Of a stretch of 64,000 bases of DNA, positions 37,154 to 45,443 are shown in pieces. Both the position numbers and the translations under genes were made by a program. Location: contig JBFWRU010000011.1 of the NCBI GenBank assembly GCA_050248735.1, forward strand, positions 56,730 through 120,729, read 5' to 3'. This DNA comes from JACKFE01 sp050248735. Its GTDB lineage: Bacteria > Nitrospirota > Nitrospiria > Nitrospirales > UBA8639. The notes beneath the pieces were generated by a model. It was not told where the DNA came from and made no database searches. It saw only the letters and a list, made by a program, of their open reading frames with translations. The first letter of the stretch is position 1. Each line of letters opens with the position of its first letter.

Positions 37154-37984
37154 ATGCCAAATATTGGAGGGCGCCTTTATCAGGTCACCGCAAAACTCGA
37201 TCGAGCCAAAAAACATCTCTTCGATTTAAAAATAATTCATGAGGAATTCGTTAATTCCCACCCAATCGAGATTCAACAAGCTGGAGGAACCTTTTATGTT
37301 AAAAGCATAAAAGAGCCCGGAGCTATTTTTGCAGCTACGATTGGAGACATAATTCAGAATTTAGTAAGCGCCTTAGATCATCTCGCTTATCAATTAGTTT
37401 GTATGGGGAAAAACAGCGAGGGTCCTTTTAATTATGTTTATTTCCCCTTTTCAGAAAATGAAGAAAAGTACCAAAAGCGAAAACTTCAAAAATTGAAAGG
37501 AGCAAAGCAAAACGTCTTAGATCTCATGGACAAAGTCAAGCCCTACAAAGGCGGGAATAATATTCTGTGGCGGCTCCACGAGCTAAATAATATTGATAAA
37601 CATCGTCTATTGATAACGGTTGGGGGGGCATACAACACCATAAACCTTGGGACGATGATGGAGAATATGATAGGACGGCTCCGTCAGAGCCTGGTATTAA
37701 GTAGGGAAACTGGGCGGATGACTTTAGATTGTAGTGGGCCCATAGAGGAAAGGTTTAAGCAAGATAAGATTGATTATCCGATGAAAGTTAAAGATAGACA
37801 ATTTCCTTTAAGAATAGGAGCAGAACTTTCCTCCGGCATAGAGTGCAGACCAGAAGATTTCACATTTTATGTTGCTTTTGGGGAGCCAGGTTTTGATGAT
37901 GGGAATCCAATGTTGGAAATATTGGGGCAAATGGCAGAGCAAGTCGAGAGCATAGTTTTAGAATTCAAGCCAATATTTGAATGA
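37154..37984 (+). CDS. Conserved-looking protein, unknown function
   Basis: The 276-aa cytosolic protein has a helical first half with GDIIQNLVSALDHLAYQLV and a distinctive WRLHELNNIDKHRLLI stretch (about residues 138-153). I recall similar sequences in uncharacterised proteins from many bacteria, but no function. AAGAAGG precedes the ATG. It lies alone in AT-rich island DNA, with 230 and 285 bases of non-coding sequence on either side. Confidence 0.65.
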   Translation: MPNIGGRLYQVTAKLDRAKKHLFDLKIIHEEFVNSHPIEIQQAGGTFYVKSIKEPGAIFAATIGDIIQNLVSALDHLAYQLVCMGKNSEGPFNYVYFPFSENEEKYQKRKLQKLKGAKQNVLDLMDKVKPYKGGNNILWRLHELNNIDKHRLLITVGGAYNTINLGTMMENMIGRLRQSLVLSRETGRMTLDCSGPIEERFKQDKIDYPMKVKDRQFPLRIGAELSSGIECRPEDFTFYVAFGEPGFDDGNPMLEILGQMAEQVESIVLEFKPIFE

Positions 37985-38268
37985 TAACAATAAGGAAACT
38001 GCTCCTAAAGTGATTATTGGTTCAATTATTCACCGCTGCCATTTCGATTAATAAAAGTTGCTTTCTTCTTAATTGTAGAAATCGTGGGCAAATTAACAGC
38101 AAAATTTTGAGTCTCACGGAAAATTTCATATTGACATTGAAAAGCCTGGCATGGGCTTTATTAAGCAAAAAAAACCATTGAATTATTTTTTGTAAATTGG
38201 CAGTGCGTGAAAGGCATTAAAGCCTTGGTTTAAGTAAATAGGCTTTTTGTGAATTAGGAAAGAAGTTA

Positions 38269-39963
38269 ATGCAAATGCCATCAAGTGAATGCCAAAAAAA
38301 TAATTGTGTGTGGATGAGAATAAACTCAGGTAAGCCTTGCCCGCTTCATGACCATAGCGTAGAAAAAGATTGGAAGAATTTTTCTGATGCACTCCTGGAA
38401 GTTTTGGAAGCTAGGGAGTCTACAGATCGAATTCGTTTGGATGGGGCAATCTTTCCTGAAGGCTGGGTGGGTATGCATGGGGAGCCCGCCGTGCAGAAGC
38501 TTCTAACATTGGATAGGCCTGTGTCTTTTAGAAAAGCAATTTTTCGGGGTACTGTAAATTTTAGTTACTGTAAATTTAAGCAAGAAGTTTTCTTTGACGG
38601 AGCTATTTTTGAGGGCGAAACATTCTTTGGTGAATTCGTCTTTCGAAAATTGGCTTCCTTTGATTCCAGCGAGTTTCACGGGCCCGTCCATTTTAAATTC
38701 CTGATGTTTAACGATGTGGCTAATTTCCGGAAAGCGATCTTTTATGACGATGTTGATTTTAGTCCGATGTCGATTTCTCCTCCTATGTTTGGAAATGCTG
38801 CATTTTTTAACGAAGCAGAGCTTCGAGGTCACGTTATCTTTGATAACGTTGCCTTTAAAGAAAAGGCCACTTTTGATGGGGCTAAATTTTCAGGAGAAGC
38901 TTTATTTAATCAAAATGATGTACTGAAGGTTGGGGAACTTATGTTTGAGGGGGGAGCCTCATTTAAGGAGGCCGAATTCCAGGGGAAGTCTGTCTTCGAT
39001 GGAATTGGTTTTAAGGGGGAGGCCAATTTTGATAAGGTTAAGGTCATGGAAGAAACCTCCTTTGTGTCCACAGTTTTTAATGACGAAGCTCGTTTTCGCG
39101 ATGCAATTTTTAAAGAAAGCTGCTCCTTCAATCAAACCCAATTTAATAAAAAGGTCGAGTTTGAGGGCGCATCATTTGATGGCACCGTAATATTTCGCGA
39201 AACCGAATTTAAAGCCGATGTTTTCATGGGAGCCTATTTCACGCGAGCCCGTTTTATAGGAACAAAAGACAAATTGTTATTTACTGATGGAAAGAAAAAT
39301 TTATCTGTATCTTTTAAAGGTGCGGTTTTTATACAGCCACATTTTATTCAGTTCAAGGATGTAAATTTTTCCAAAGCTATTCTTTTGGAAAGTGACATGC
39401 GAGGAATTGATTTTCATGGGGTCACTTGGCCAACAGAAATCGTTTCAGGAGGTATCAGAAATTTTCAAATAAAGTGCCTATATGAACCCTCAAAAACAGA
39501 ACCAAAGGTGCTAGAAAGCACCTATCGACAAATTCGGCAAAGTTATGAGGATCGAAGAAATTATCCGGAGGCCGGAGATTTTTACTATTGGGAAATGGAA
39601 AATAAACTGAAACAATTATCCGTTTTTGGTAAATATTTTTCTCTTACGTGGTGGTATAAGGTCAGCAGTGGCTATGGACAAAGGCCTTTACAGGCATTTG
39701 GGGTTTTGTTGATTCTTTTGTATGTATTTAATGTACTAATAATTTTGTCAGGTTTGTCTGTAGATAAATCTGTGCAAGGAAGCTCTTTGGGCTTTTTTAG
39801 TGTATTTTTTTCGTATACACTTAAAATTGTCACATTCGGATCACCATCGTATTTCCGCCCCGAATCAATTTTTGGCGAGTTCATTGCCACAGTTGCTAGA
39901 CTTGTAGTTCCCACTCAAGCCGCCCTTTTTGTCCTTGCTGTTAACCGGGCATTCAGAAGATAA
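38269..39963 (+). CDS. Pentapeptide-type beta-helix protein with C-terminal membrane domain
   Basis: The 564-aa protein has about 270 residues of repeats in the F-x-x-A-x-F style (for example FDGAIFEGETFFGEFVF and FRDAIFKESCSFNQTQF), typical of the Pentapeptide_3 family and expected to form a quadrilateral beta-helix. The C-terminus has a linker with ESTYRQIRQSYEDRRNYPEA, then two membrane helices (AFGVLLILLYVFNVLIILS and FIATVARLVVPTQAALFVL) around a loop with SYTLKIVTFGSP. The layout resembles two-helix potassium-channel domains, but the TVGYG filter is absent. There is no signal peptide, so the helix would face the cytosol. Role unknown; an effector that perturbs the membrane is one possibility. 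Confidence 0.78.
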   Translation: MQMPSSECQKNNCVWMRINSGKPCPLHDHSVEKDWKNFSDALLEVLEARESTDRIRLDGAIFPEGWVGMHGEPAVQKLLTLDRPVSFRKAIFRGTVNFSYCKFKQEVFFDGAIFEGETFFGEFVFRKLASFDSSEFHGPVHFKFLMFNDVANFRKAIFYDDVDFSPMSISPPMFGNAAFFNEAELRGHVIFDNVAFKEKATFDGAKFSGEALFNQNDVLKVGELMFEGGASFKEAEFQGKSVFDGIGFKGEANFDKVKVMEETSFVSTVFNDEARFRDAIFKESCSFNQTQFNKKVEFEGASFDGTVIFRETEFKADVFMGAYFTRARFIGTKDKLLFTDGKKNLSVSFKGAVFIQPHFIQFKDVNFSKAILLESDMRGIDFHGVTWPTEIVSGGIRNFQIKCLYEPSKTEPKVLESTYRQIRQSYEDRRNYPEAGDFYYWEMENKLKQLSVFGKYFSLTWWYKVSSGYGQRPLQAFGVLLILLYVFNVLIILSGLSVDKSVQGSSLGFFSVFFSYTLKIVTFGSPSYFRPESIFGEFIATVARLVVPTQAALFVLAVNRAFRR

Positions 39964-40451
39964 TTACCTAGAACTTTAAACGAAGTTTTGTGCTCATTTT
40001 GTACTCGACCCCACCACTTTTTAGCCAATTCAGGCCTATTCCAGGCAAAGACTAAGTATAGCCGAAATCTTTGCTGGAATGGGCTAGAATGGGCTTGTGG
40101 AGGGGAGAGTAAGGCAATAAATTTTCCTTCCTAAACCGTTGTTCTAGAACCAATCATGAACCTTTACTTCCCAAATCTTTGGTTTGGGAACACCAGTTTG
40201 CCCCCATCCTAAGCAGTTCTAATCCCTCGTTAATCGAATTCTGGTTTTGATAGGAGTTTTGTAAACACCCAATCTAGACCCATTATTGGATTTGGATTGG
40301 ATTGGTCCGACCTCTACCCCTAGGGCAGATAGATGGACCAATCGAAGCCGTAAAAGAGGGGAACTGAAGATGCTTTTTTTTAATACACTTCTTTTTATTT
40401 ACTTCCAAATCAGCCGAAAAGATTTGTACACAGAAAGGGATAAAGAGAGTA
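39964..40451. other. Gene-free stretch of island A
   Basis: No convincing gene. A small hairpin is visible near 40168-40188 (TCCCAAA / TTTGGGA with a seven-base loop), and a short tandem-like GGAATGGGCTAGAATGGGCTTG near 40075. A frame from 40286 overlaps the CPBP gene in another phase and looks spurious. Confidence 0.45.
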
Positions 40452-41120
40452 GTGGAAGGAAAACTTCAAAAGAATACGGTTCACCCATGGGACCCGTGGA
40501 TAATTCTCCTTGGACAACTTTCCTTTATCGTGTTCCTATTTATTGTGAGCACTTTGGCTTACGTCTTCAGGGACAAGTTGCATCCCACCATTGGCATATC
40601 CGTAGAATTGTTCAATGACCAAATTATAAATATTGCTTCTTTGTTAATCGTCATCGTGTTAAGCAAACAATATGGTGCCCTATCCTTCTCGGAGTTTCTC
40701 CCGAGGGGGAAGGATTATGTCGTTCTTTCCATAGGATTAATTCTCAAATTCTGGGCATTTGGCCTCATAGTAGGCACAGAGGGCCTGAAAGCTGATCCGG
40801 CCTTGATGGCTCTTACGGAATTTCAATATGGATTGAAACTCGCGGCGCTCATTTTCACTGGTCCTCTGTTAGAGGAAATTATTCTACGTCGATATTTCTA
40901 TGAAATGTTGGACACCCTTTATTCACGAGAAACGGCAGTCATCATTACTGTGTCTGTGAGTGCACTGTTACATTGGCATCCTGACCTCTCATGGCTTCAG
41001 TTCTTCTGGCATTTGTCCTCAGCTTTGGTCTTTACTATTGCGTATCTCATGAGTCGGTTGGGCGTTTCGGTTTTGTTACATGGTTTTAATAATTTCTTAG
41101 CCGTTTTGTTGTCCCGGTAA
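40452..41120 (+). CDS. CPBP-family intramembrane metalloprotease
   Basis: The 222-aa protein has several hydrophobic helices and the CPBP (CAAX protease/Abi) motifs: GPLLEEIILRRYFYEML with the Glu-Glu and Arg, SALLHW with its His, and LLHGFNNFLAV with His and Asn. Family members cleave membrane substrates, and some provide bacteriocin immunity or take part in defence. The GTG start follows an AAAGAGAG stretch. It is small for the family and stands alone on island A. The substrate is unknown. Confidence 0.82.
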   Translation: MEGKLQKNTVHPWDPWIILLGQLSFIVFLFIVSTLAYVFRDKLHPTIGISVELFNDQIINIASLLIVIVLSKQYGALSFSEFLPRGKDYVVLSIGLILKFWAFGLIVGTEGLKADPALMALTEFQYGLKLAALIFTGPLLEEIILRRYFYEMLDTLYSRETAVIITVSVSALLHWHPDLSWLQFFWHLSSALVFTIAYLMSRLGVSVLLHGFNNFLAVLLSR

Positions 41121-41739
41121 TGACAGAGGTGGGCCCTTTGGTAACCAATTGGTTACCAAGACAAAGTAATTTTCTCCATATTTTTTGATCCTGCCGTACT
41201 TCCCAGTTATTTACGTCCCATCAGTAGCGAATAAAACGTTTTATAGGTACCAACTGACTGGTAAGCCCCGGAAGCTATCATTCAACCTGTTAGTTAGAGA
41301 TGGGCGTAAATAGAAAGCATTTGAGAGAAATGGGAATCTATAAATAGTGGGTTAAGGAATCTGTCCCTTACTGAGGTGGTCCCAAGAATTCAAACAAGGG
41401 GCTAATTGGATAGGCTCCGCAAAAGGTGGCATGATACAGGCACCGATGGATGGTGTGGCCGTCACATTGTCATGGGTTCCTTCAACCCCCAATAGCAGCA
41501 TGGTCATAATGAGGAATTCGCCATTCACAGGGGTCGGTCAATTCCATTCCGGTTATTTACCGACTTTTGTGTGTTTTACCCCTATTAATTGCTTGAGCTT
41601 TCTTTCGTGTAGGACTTGATTCCTAAGCTGGGCGAGCTATAGTCCTAATGCCTTTTTGTTCGGAAGGCCTTTTAAGTTCTTAGCTTGTACATTGTATGGT
41701 CACGATTAACCCAAAAGCCGAAAAAAAAGAAATAAAGTC
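41121..41739. other. Intergenic stretch with 22-bp palindrome
   Basis: No convincing gene in about 620 bases. A perfect palindrome TTGGTAACCAATTGGTTACCAA spans 41138-41159, 18 bases after the CPBP stop; it may be an operator or part of a transcript end, though no T run follows. A 62-residue frame at 41431 has no ribosome binding site. Confidence 0.5.
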
Positions 41740-44700
41740 ATGAAGATGAGAATCCTATTAATGGTTATAGTGACAATTTTCTGTACGGGTAATATAGGAT
41801 TAAGTGAAGTTTTGGTTGACTATTCAGCCGATACACTGCCACCTCCACCTTGGCAATTTATAAATACCGAACCGGGGGCTTCACGACATACAGTTTTTGT
41901 TCAAGACGGTGTGCTACACATGATTGATGAAGGCCAAAATTCAGGTACGTTTGGCTACCTTCAATACCTGCCATTTGATCCTGGCCAAATAATTGAAGTC
42001 GAATTTCGTGCTCGTGTTCTATCGGGCGAGAGTGCAAACAATGAGCGAGCGCCCTTCCGAGTCTGGTTGTCCAATGGACTTTTTGATGCAGATTTGAGCG
42101 TTGGACCTGATTCTATCACCTCTCTTGGTCGGACTTCTGGCCAACTCCTGATAAATGAACCTATTGATGGAGACAACTGGCACGTCTATCGATACCGGGT
42201 TACTTCTCGCGGTATTGAGTGGTGGGTAGATGGCAATTCAATCGGAACCGCAACGGTGGACATGCTCATCCCTCACTATACAGATAGTGGTCAACGTATC
42301 AATATGTTTATCTCCTCCGCCGTCGCGAATGTTGAATTGGACTTCCTTCGGGTGACTGCCACTATGGATCCCATCCCGCCTATGAACCAACCGCCAACGG
42401 TTAATGCGGGGCCACCACAAACGATCATCCTTCCCAACAATGCCCAACTTGGCGGCACCGTAACCCATGATGGATTGCCCGGTCCTACCGTTACCACGAC
42501 CTGGTCCAAGCTCAGTGGACCAGGGACCGTCACATTTGGGAACGTCAACAGCCGGAGTACCGCCGCCACGTTTAGCGAGACAGGGACCTATGTACTCCGC
42601 CTCACCGCCGATGATGGTGTCTTGAGTGCGAGTGCGGAGGTGACCATGGCCGTCATTCTTCCTCGTCCCCCGACTCCGTTGGCAATGGCATTGCGTGATC
42701 GAGGTCTGCATGATGCCGATGGGATTCCAGGGGGCGACACCGTGCGTTTGATATACGATGAGGACCTAAACATCACCTGGTTGGGAGATGCCAACTTTGC
42801 CAAAACCTCAGGTTTTGATGCCGATGGCCAAATGAACTGGGCCAGTGCGATGGCATGGGCTGATAGTTTGACTGTTGGAGGCTTTACTAACTGGCGACTC
42901 CCGACAACGACCCAGCCCGATCTATCGTGCTCGATTCAAAGCCCTTCGGGGGGTTCCTTCCAATACTGCACAGGCAGTGAGTTTGGGCACTTGTATCACA
43001 CTGAACTGGGGGGGTTTTGGTTTGAGATTAATGGCCGCCGGATATTGAAAAGCTTTACTTCCGTGCCCTTTACCAACGTGCAGGAGAATGGCAACCCGTT
43101 TCTGAACGCCCCCTTCGAGTACGACTTCTATTGGTCCGGCACGGAGGATTCGTTAATGCCCGACGTCCGCGCGTGGAGCTTCGCCTGGGGTGGCGACAAT
43201 CAGGATGTGCTTCCGAAGGACGATGGAATGGCTCGCTTCGCTTGGGCCGTACGTGATGGCGATGTGCCACCAGTGCTGAGCGTCCTTTCGCAAGGGCTGC
43301 TGAGTATCGTCCCACCGAGTTCTTTTGACCATGTTGTAGGTTATCTTTTTGCTGGGGCTATTATCCCAGAGGCTTTATTAGACGGGAGAAGTGACGGTTC
43401 TTCTTTTTGGGGATTCGGAAGCGCGAAACCCGGTCATATACCCGGTAACGGAGACCCCAAGGCAGTGATCCTCGCGCTCGGCGGCGACTATCTCATCAGT
43501 GGGTTCCGGTATCTCCCTTATAGCTGGACCAAGTGTACGCAGTACGAAGTGTACGTGTCGGCGACCGATGGCAACTGGGGCAGCCCCGTGGCCTCGGGCA
43601 CGTGGGCCAACGATAGTACGGAGAAGACCGTCAGCTTTCCCCCCACGCCCGGGGCTTTTCTCCGCATCCGCTTTCTGAACAACTACTGCTATGCGGCAGA
43701 ATTAAATGTCGTGGGCGTGGCCATGGTAAACCTGCCGCCCCCACAGACCCCTTTAAGCATTTTGCCGACCATGGCGACCGTTCCCCCCCGGGGCCAACAG
43801 GCGTTTATGGCTAACGGCGGGGTCCTGCCCTATTCCTACAGTGTGCTACCCGGCGATACGACGGGGGGCGCCAACATCAATGCGTTGACCGGGCTCTACA
43901 CCGCCGGACCCCTTGGGGGAGCCTCGACGGTGCGAGTGACCGACGCCAATTTGGCCACAGCCGATGCAACCGTGATGGTGACAGGCGCGACCAGTGTTAT
44001 CTCGCAAGCGCTGATAAGTGCCGTCTCGGCCAGTTCCGATGCCGGGAACAGAGCGAAGGTCCTAGACGGGAAGAGTACTACCTTTTGGGGCGCGACTGGC
44101 TCAAGCCCGCATGAGATGGTCTTGGCACTTGGCGGCGACTACCTCATCAGTGAGTTTCGGTATCTTCCTTTTAGCTGGACCAAGTGTACGCAGTTTGAAG
44201 TGTATGTGTCGGCGACGAATGGCAACTGGGGCAGTCCCGTGGCCTCGGGCACGTGGGCCAACGATAGTACGGAGAAGACCGTCAGCTTTCCCCCCACGCC
44301 CGGGGCTTTTCTCCGCATTCGCTATCTGAACCCCTACTGCTATGCGGCGGAACATAATGTTGTGGGCGTGGCCATGGTAAACCTGCCGCCCCCACAGACC
44401 CCTTTAAGCATTTTGCCGGCCACGGTGACCGTTCCCGTCGGGAGCCAACAGGCGTTTATGGCTAACGGCGGGGTCCTGCCCTATTCCTACAGTGTGCTAC
44501 CCGGCGATACGACGGGGGGCGCCAACATCAATGCGTTGACCGGGCTCTACACCGCCGGACCCCTTGGGGGAGCCTCGACGGTGCGGGTGACCGACGGCAT
44601 TCTGGCTACGGCCGATGCGGCCGTGACGGTGACAGGCGCGACCAGTGTTATCCCGCAAGGTCAGATAAGTGCTGTCTCGGCCAGTTCCGATGCCGGGAAC

Positions 44701-45042
44701 AGAGCGAAGGTCCTAGACGGGAAGAGTACTACCTTTTGGGGCGCGACTGGCTCAAGCCCGCATGAGATGGTCTTGGCACTTGGCGGCGACTATCTCATCA
44801 GTGAGTTTCGCTATCTTCCTTTTAGCTGGACCAAGTGTACCCAATATGAAGTGTATGTGTCCGCAACGAATGGCAACTGGGGCAGTCCCGTGGCCTCGGG
44901 CACGTGGGCCGACGATAGTACGGAAAAGACCGTCAGCTTTCCCCCCACGCCCGGGGCCTTCCTCCGCATTCGCTATCTGAACCCCTACTGCTATGCGGCG
45001 GAACATAATGTCGTAGGTGCCGTGCTATCTGGGGGAAATTGA
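41740..45042 (+). CDS. Large secreted multidomain protein with tandem repeats
   Basis: The 1100-aa protein has a signal peptide (MRILLMVIVTIFCTGNIGLS). In order: a LamG-like jelly-roll (about 25-215), a PKD-like domain starting NQPPTVNAGP (about 222-305), a Lcl/DUF1566-type domain (about 320-505, with FTNWRLPTTTQ and FYWSGTEDS), and three discoidin-like domains (around 515-660, 755-880 and 970-1100, each with GDYLISxFRYLP and WTKCTQ). Two Ig-like spacers (about 668-750 and 885-967) separate them. The last two 217-aa units are nearly identical at DNA level. It resembles carbohydrate-binding surface or exported adhesins. GC content of the repeats is much higher than in neighbouring cargo genes. 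Confidence 0.8.
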   Translation: MKMRILLMVIVTIFCTGNIGLSEVLVDYSADTLPPPPWQFINTEPGASRHTVFVQDGVLHMIDEGQNSGTFGYLQYLPFDPGQIIEVEFRARVLSGESANNERAPFRVWLSNGLFDADLSVGPDSITSLGRTSGQLLINEPIDGDNWHVYRYRVTSRGIEWWVDGNSIGTATVDMLIPHYTDSGQRINMFISSAVANVELDFLRVTATMDPIPPMNQPPTVNAGPPQTIILPNNAQLGGTVTHDGLPGPTVTTTWSKLSGPGTVTFGNVNSRSTAATFSETGTYVLRLTADDGVLSASAEVTMAVILPRPPTPLAMALRDRGLHDADGIPGGDTVRLIYDEDLNITWLGDANFAKTSGFDADGQMNWASAMAWADSLTVGGFTNWRLPTTTQPDLSCSIQSPSGGSFQYCTGSEFGHLYHTELGGFWFEINGRRILKSFTSVPFTNVQENGNPFLNAPFEYDFYWSGTEDSLMPDVRAWSFAWGGDNQDVLPKDDGMARFAWAVRDGDVPPVLSVLSQGLLSIVPPSSFDHVVGYLFAGAIIPEALLDGRSDGSSFWGFGSAKPGHIPGNGDPKAVILALGGDYLISGFRYLPYSWTKCTQYEVYVSATDGNWGSPVASGTWANDSTEKTVSFPPTPGAFLRIRFLNNYCYAAELNVVGVAMVNLPPPQTPLSILPTMATVPPRGQQAFMANGGVLPYSYSVLPGDTTGGANINALTGLYTAGPLGGASTVRVTDANLATADATVMVTGATSVISQALISAVSASSDAGNRAKVLDGKSTTFWGATGSSPHEMVLALGGDYLISEFRYLPFSWTKCTQFEVYVSATNGNWGSPVASGTWANDSTEKTVSFPPTPGAFLRIRYLNPYCYAAEHNVVGVAMVNLPPPQTPLSILPATVTVPVGSQQAFMANGGVLPYSYSVLPGDTTGGANINALTGLYTAGPLGGASTVRVTDGILATADAAVTVTGATSVIPQGQISAVSASSDAGNRAKVLDGKSTTFWGATGSSPHEMVLALGGDYLISEFRYLPFSWTKCTQYEVYVSATNGNWGSPVASGTWADDSTEKTVSFPPTPGAFLRIRYLNPYCYAAEHNVVGAVLSGGN
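43741..45042 (+). repeat. Two tandem 651-bp coding repeats
   Basis: Bases 43741-44391 and 44392-45042 are nearly identical in DNA, each coding for one Ig-like plus one discoidin-like domain (217 codons). A related but more diverged discoidin segment precedes them (about 43440-43740). Such close tandem identity points to recent duplication or ongoing gene conversion. Confidence 0.88.
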
Positions 45043-45168
45043 ATCTTGGTTCTCCCATAAAGGATCCCCAAAAAGGAAGGTGTGTTCGGCTGCCCGTTTT
45101 GGGCGACCTATGGAAAGAATTTTTGCGGGAATCATCCTGAGAATACCAAGGACGGGATCTTGTGTGGG

Positions 45169-45186
45169 TGTGATAAATTTGTGATA
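45169..45186 (+). promoter_or_regulatory. TGTGATA direct repeat near second att copy
   Basis: TGTGATA-AATT-TGTGATA, heptamers 11 bases apart, 129 bases before the second att copy. The same arrangement occurs at 62757-62774 (second heptamer TGCGATA) and in the integrase 3' end at 33753-33770. One helical turn of spacing suits a protein-binding site, possibly for the integrase or an accessory factor. Confidence 0.45.
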
Positions 45187-45314
45187 GAAAATCCCGGAAA
45201 GGATAGAATCCATAGAATATATTGAATAAATAGAATCCTATCTAATCGTTGTCTTTTCTTGATAAAAAGGGAAACCAGACCGAAATCAAGCCCTTAGCAT
45301 TTTGGTAAAATTTC

Positions 45315-45361
45315 GACTCTTAATCAGCGGGTCGTAGGTTCGACTCCTACACGGCCCACCA
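45315..45361 (+). repeat. Second copy of the tRNA-Lys 3' end (att)
   Basis: A 47-base perfect match to the 3' end of tRNA-Lys (33657-33703), without the 5' half, so it is not a tRNA gene. It marks the right end of island A. CACTTACGA starts 13 bases after both this copy and the tRNA copy. Confidence 0.92.
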
Positions 45362-45443
45362 TTCTTTTTCTGGCACTTACGACGATCCTTCCCAGGCCCC
45401 GGTCGGGGCAACGTTTCGACAATGAAATCGACAAAGACCGGTT

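Noticed and set aside
45315..45361. Second and third tRNA-Lys genes
   Set aside because: Only the 3' half is present at 45315 and 62902; without the acceptor 5' strand and D-arm they cannot be tRNA genes.
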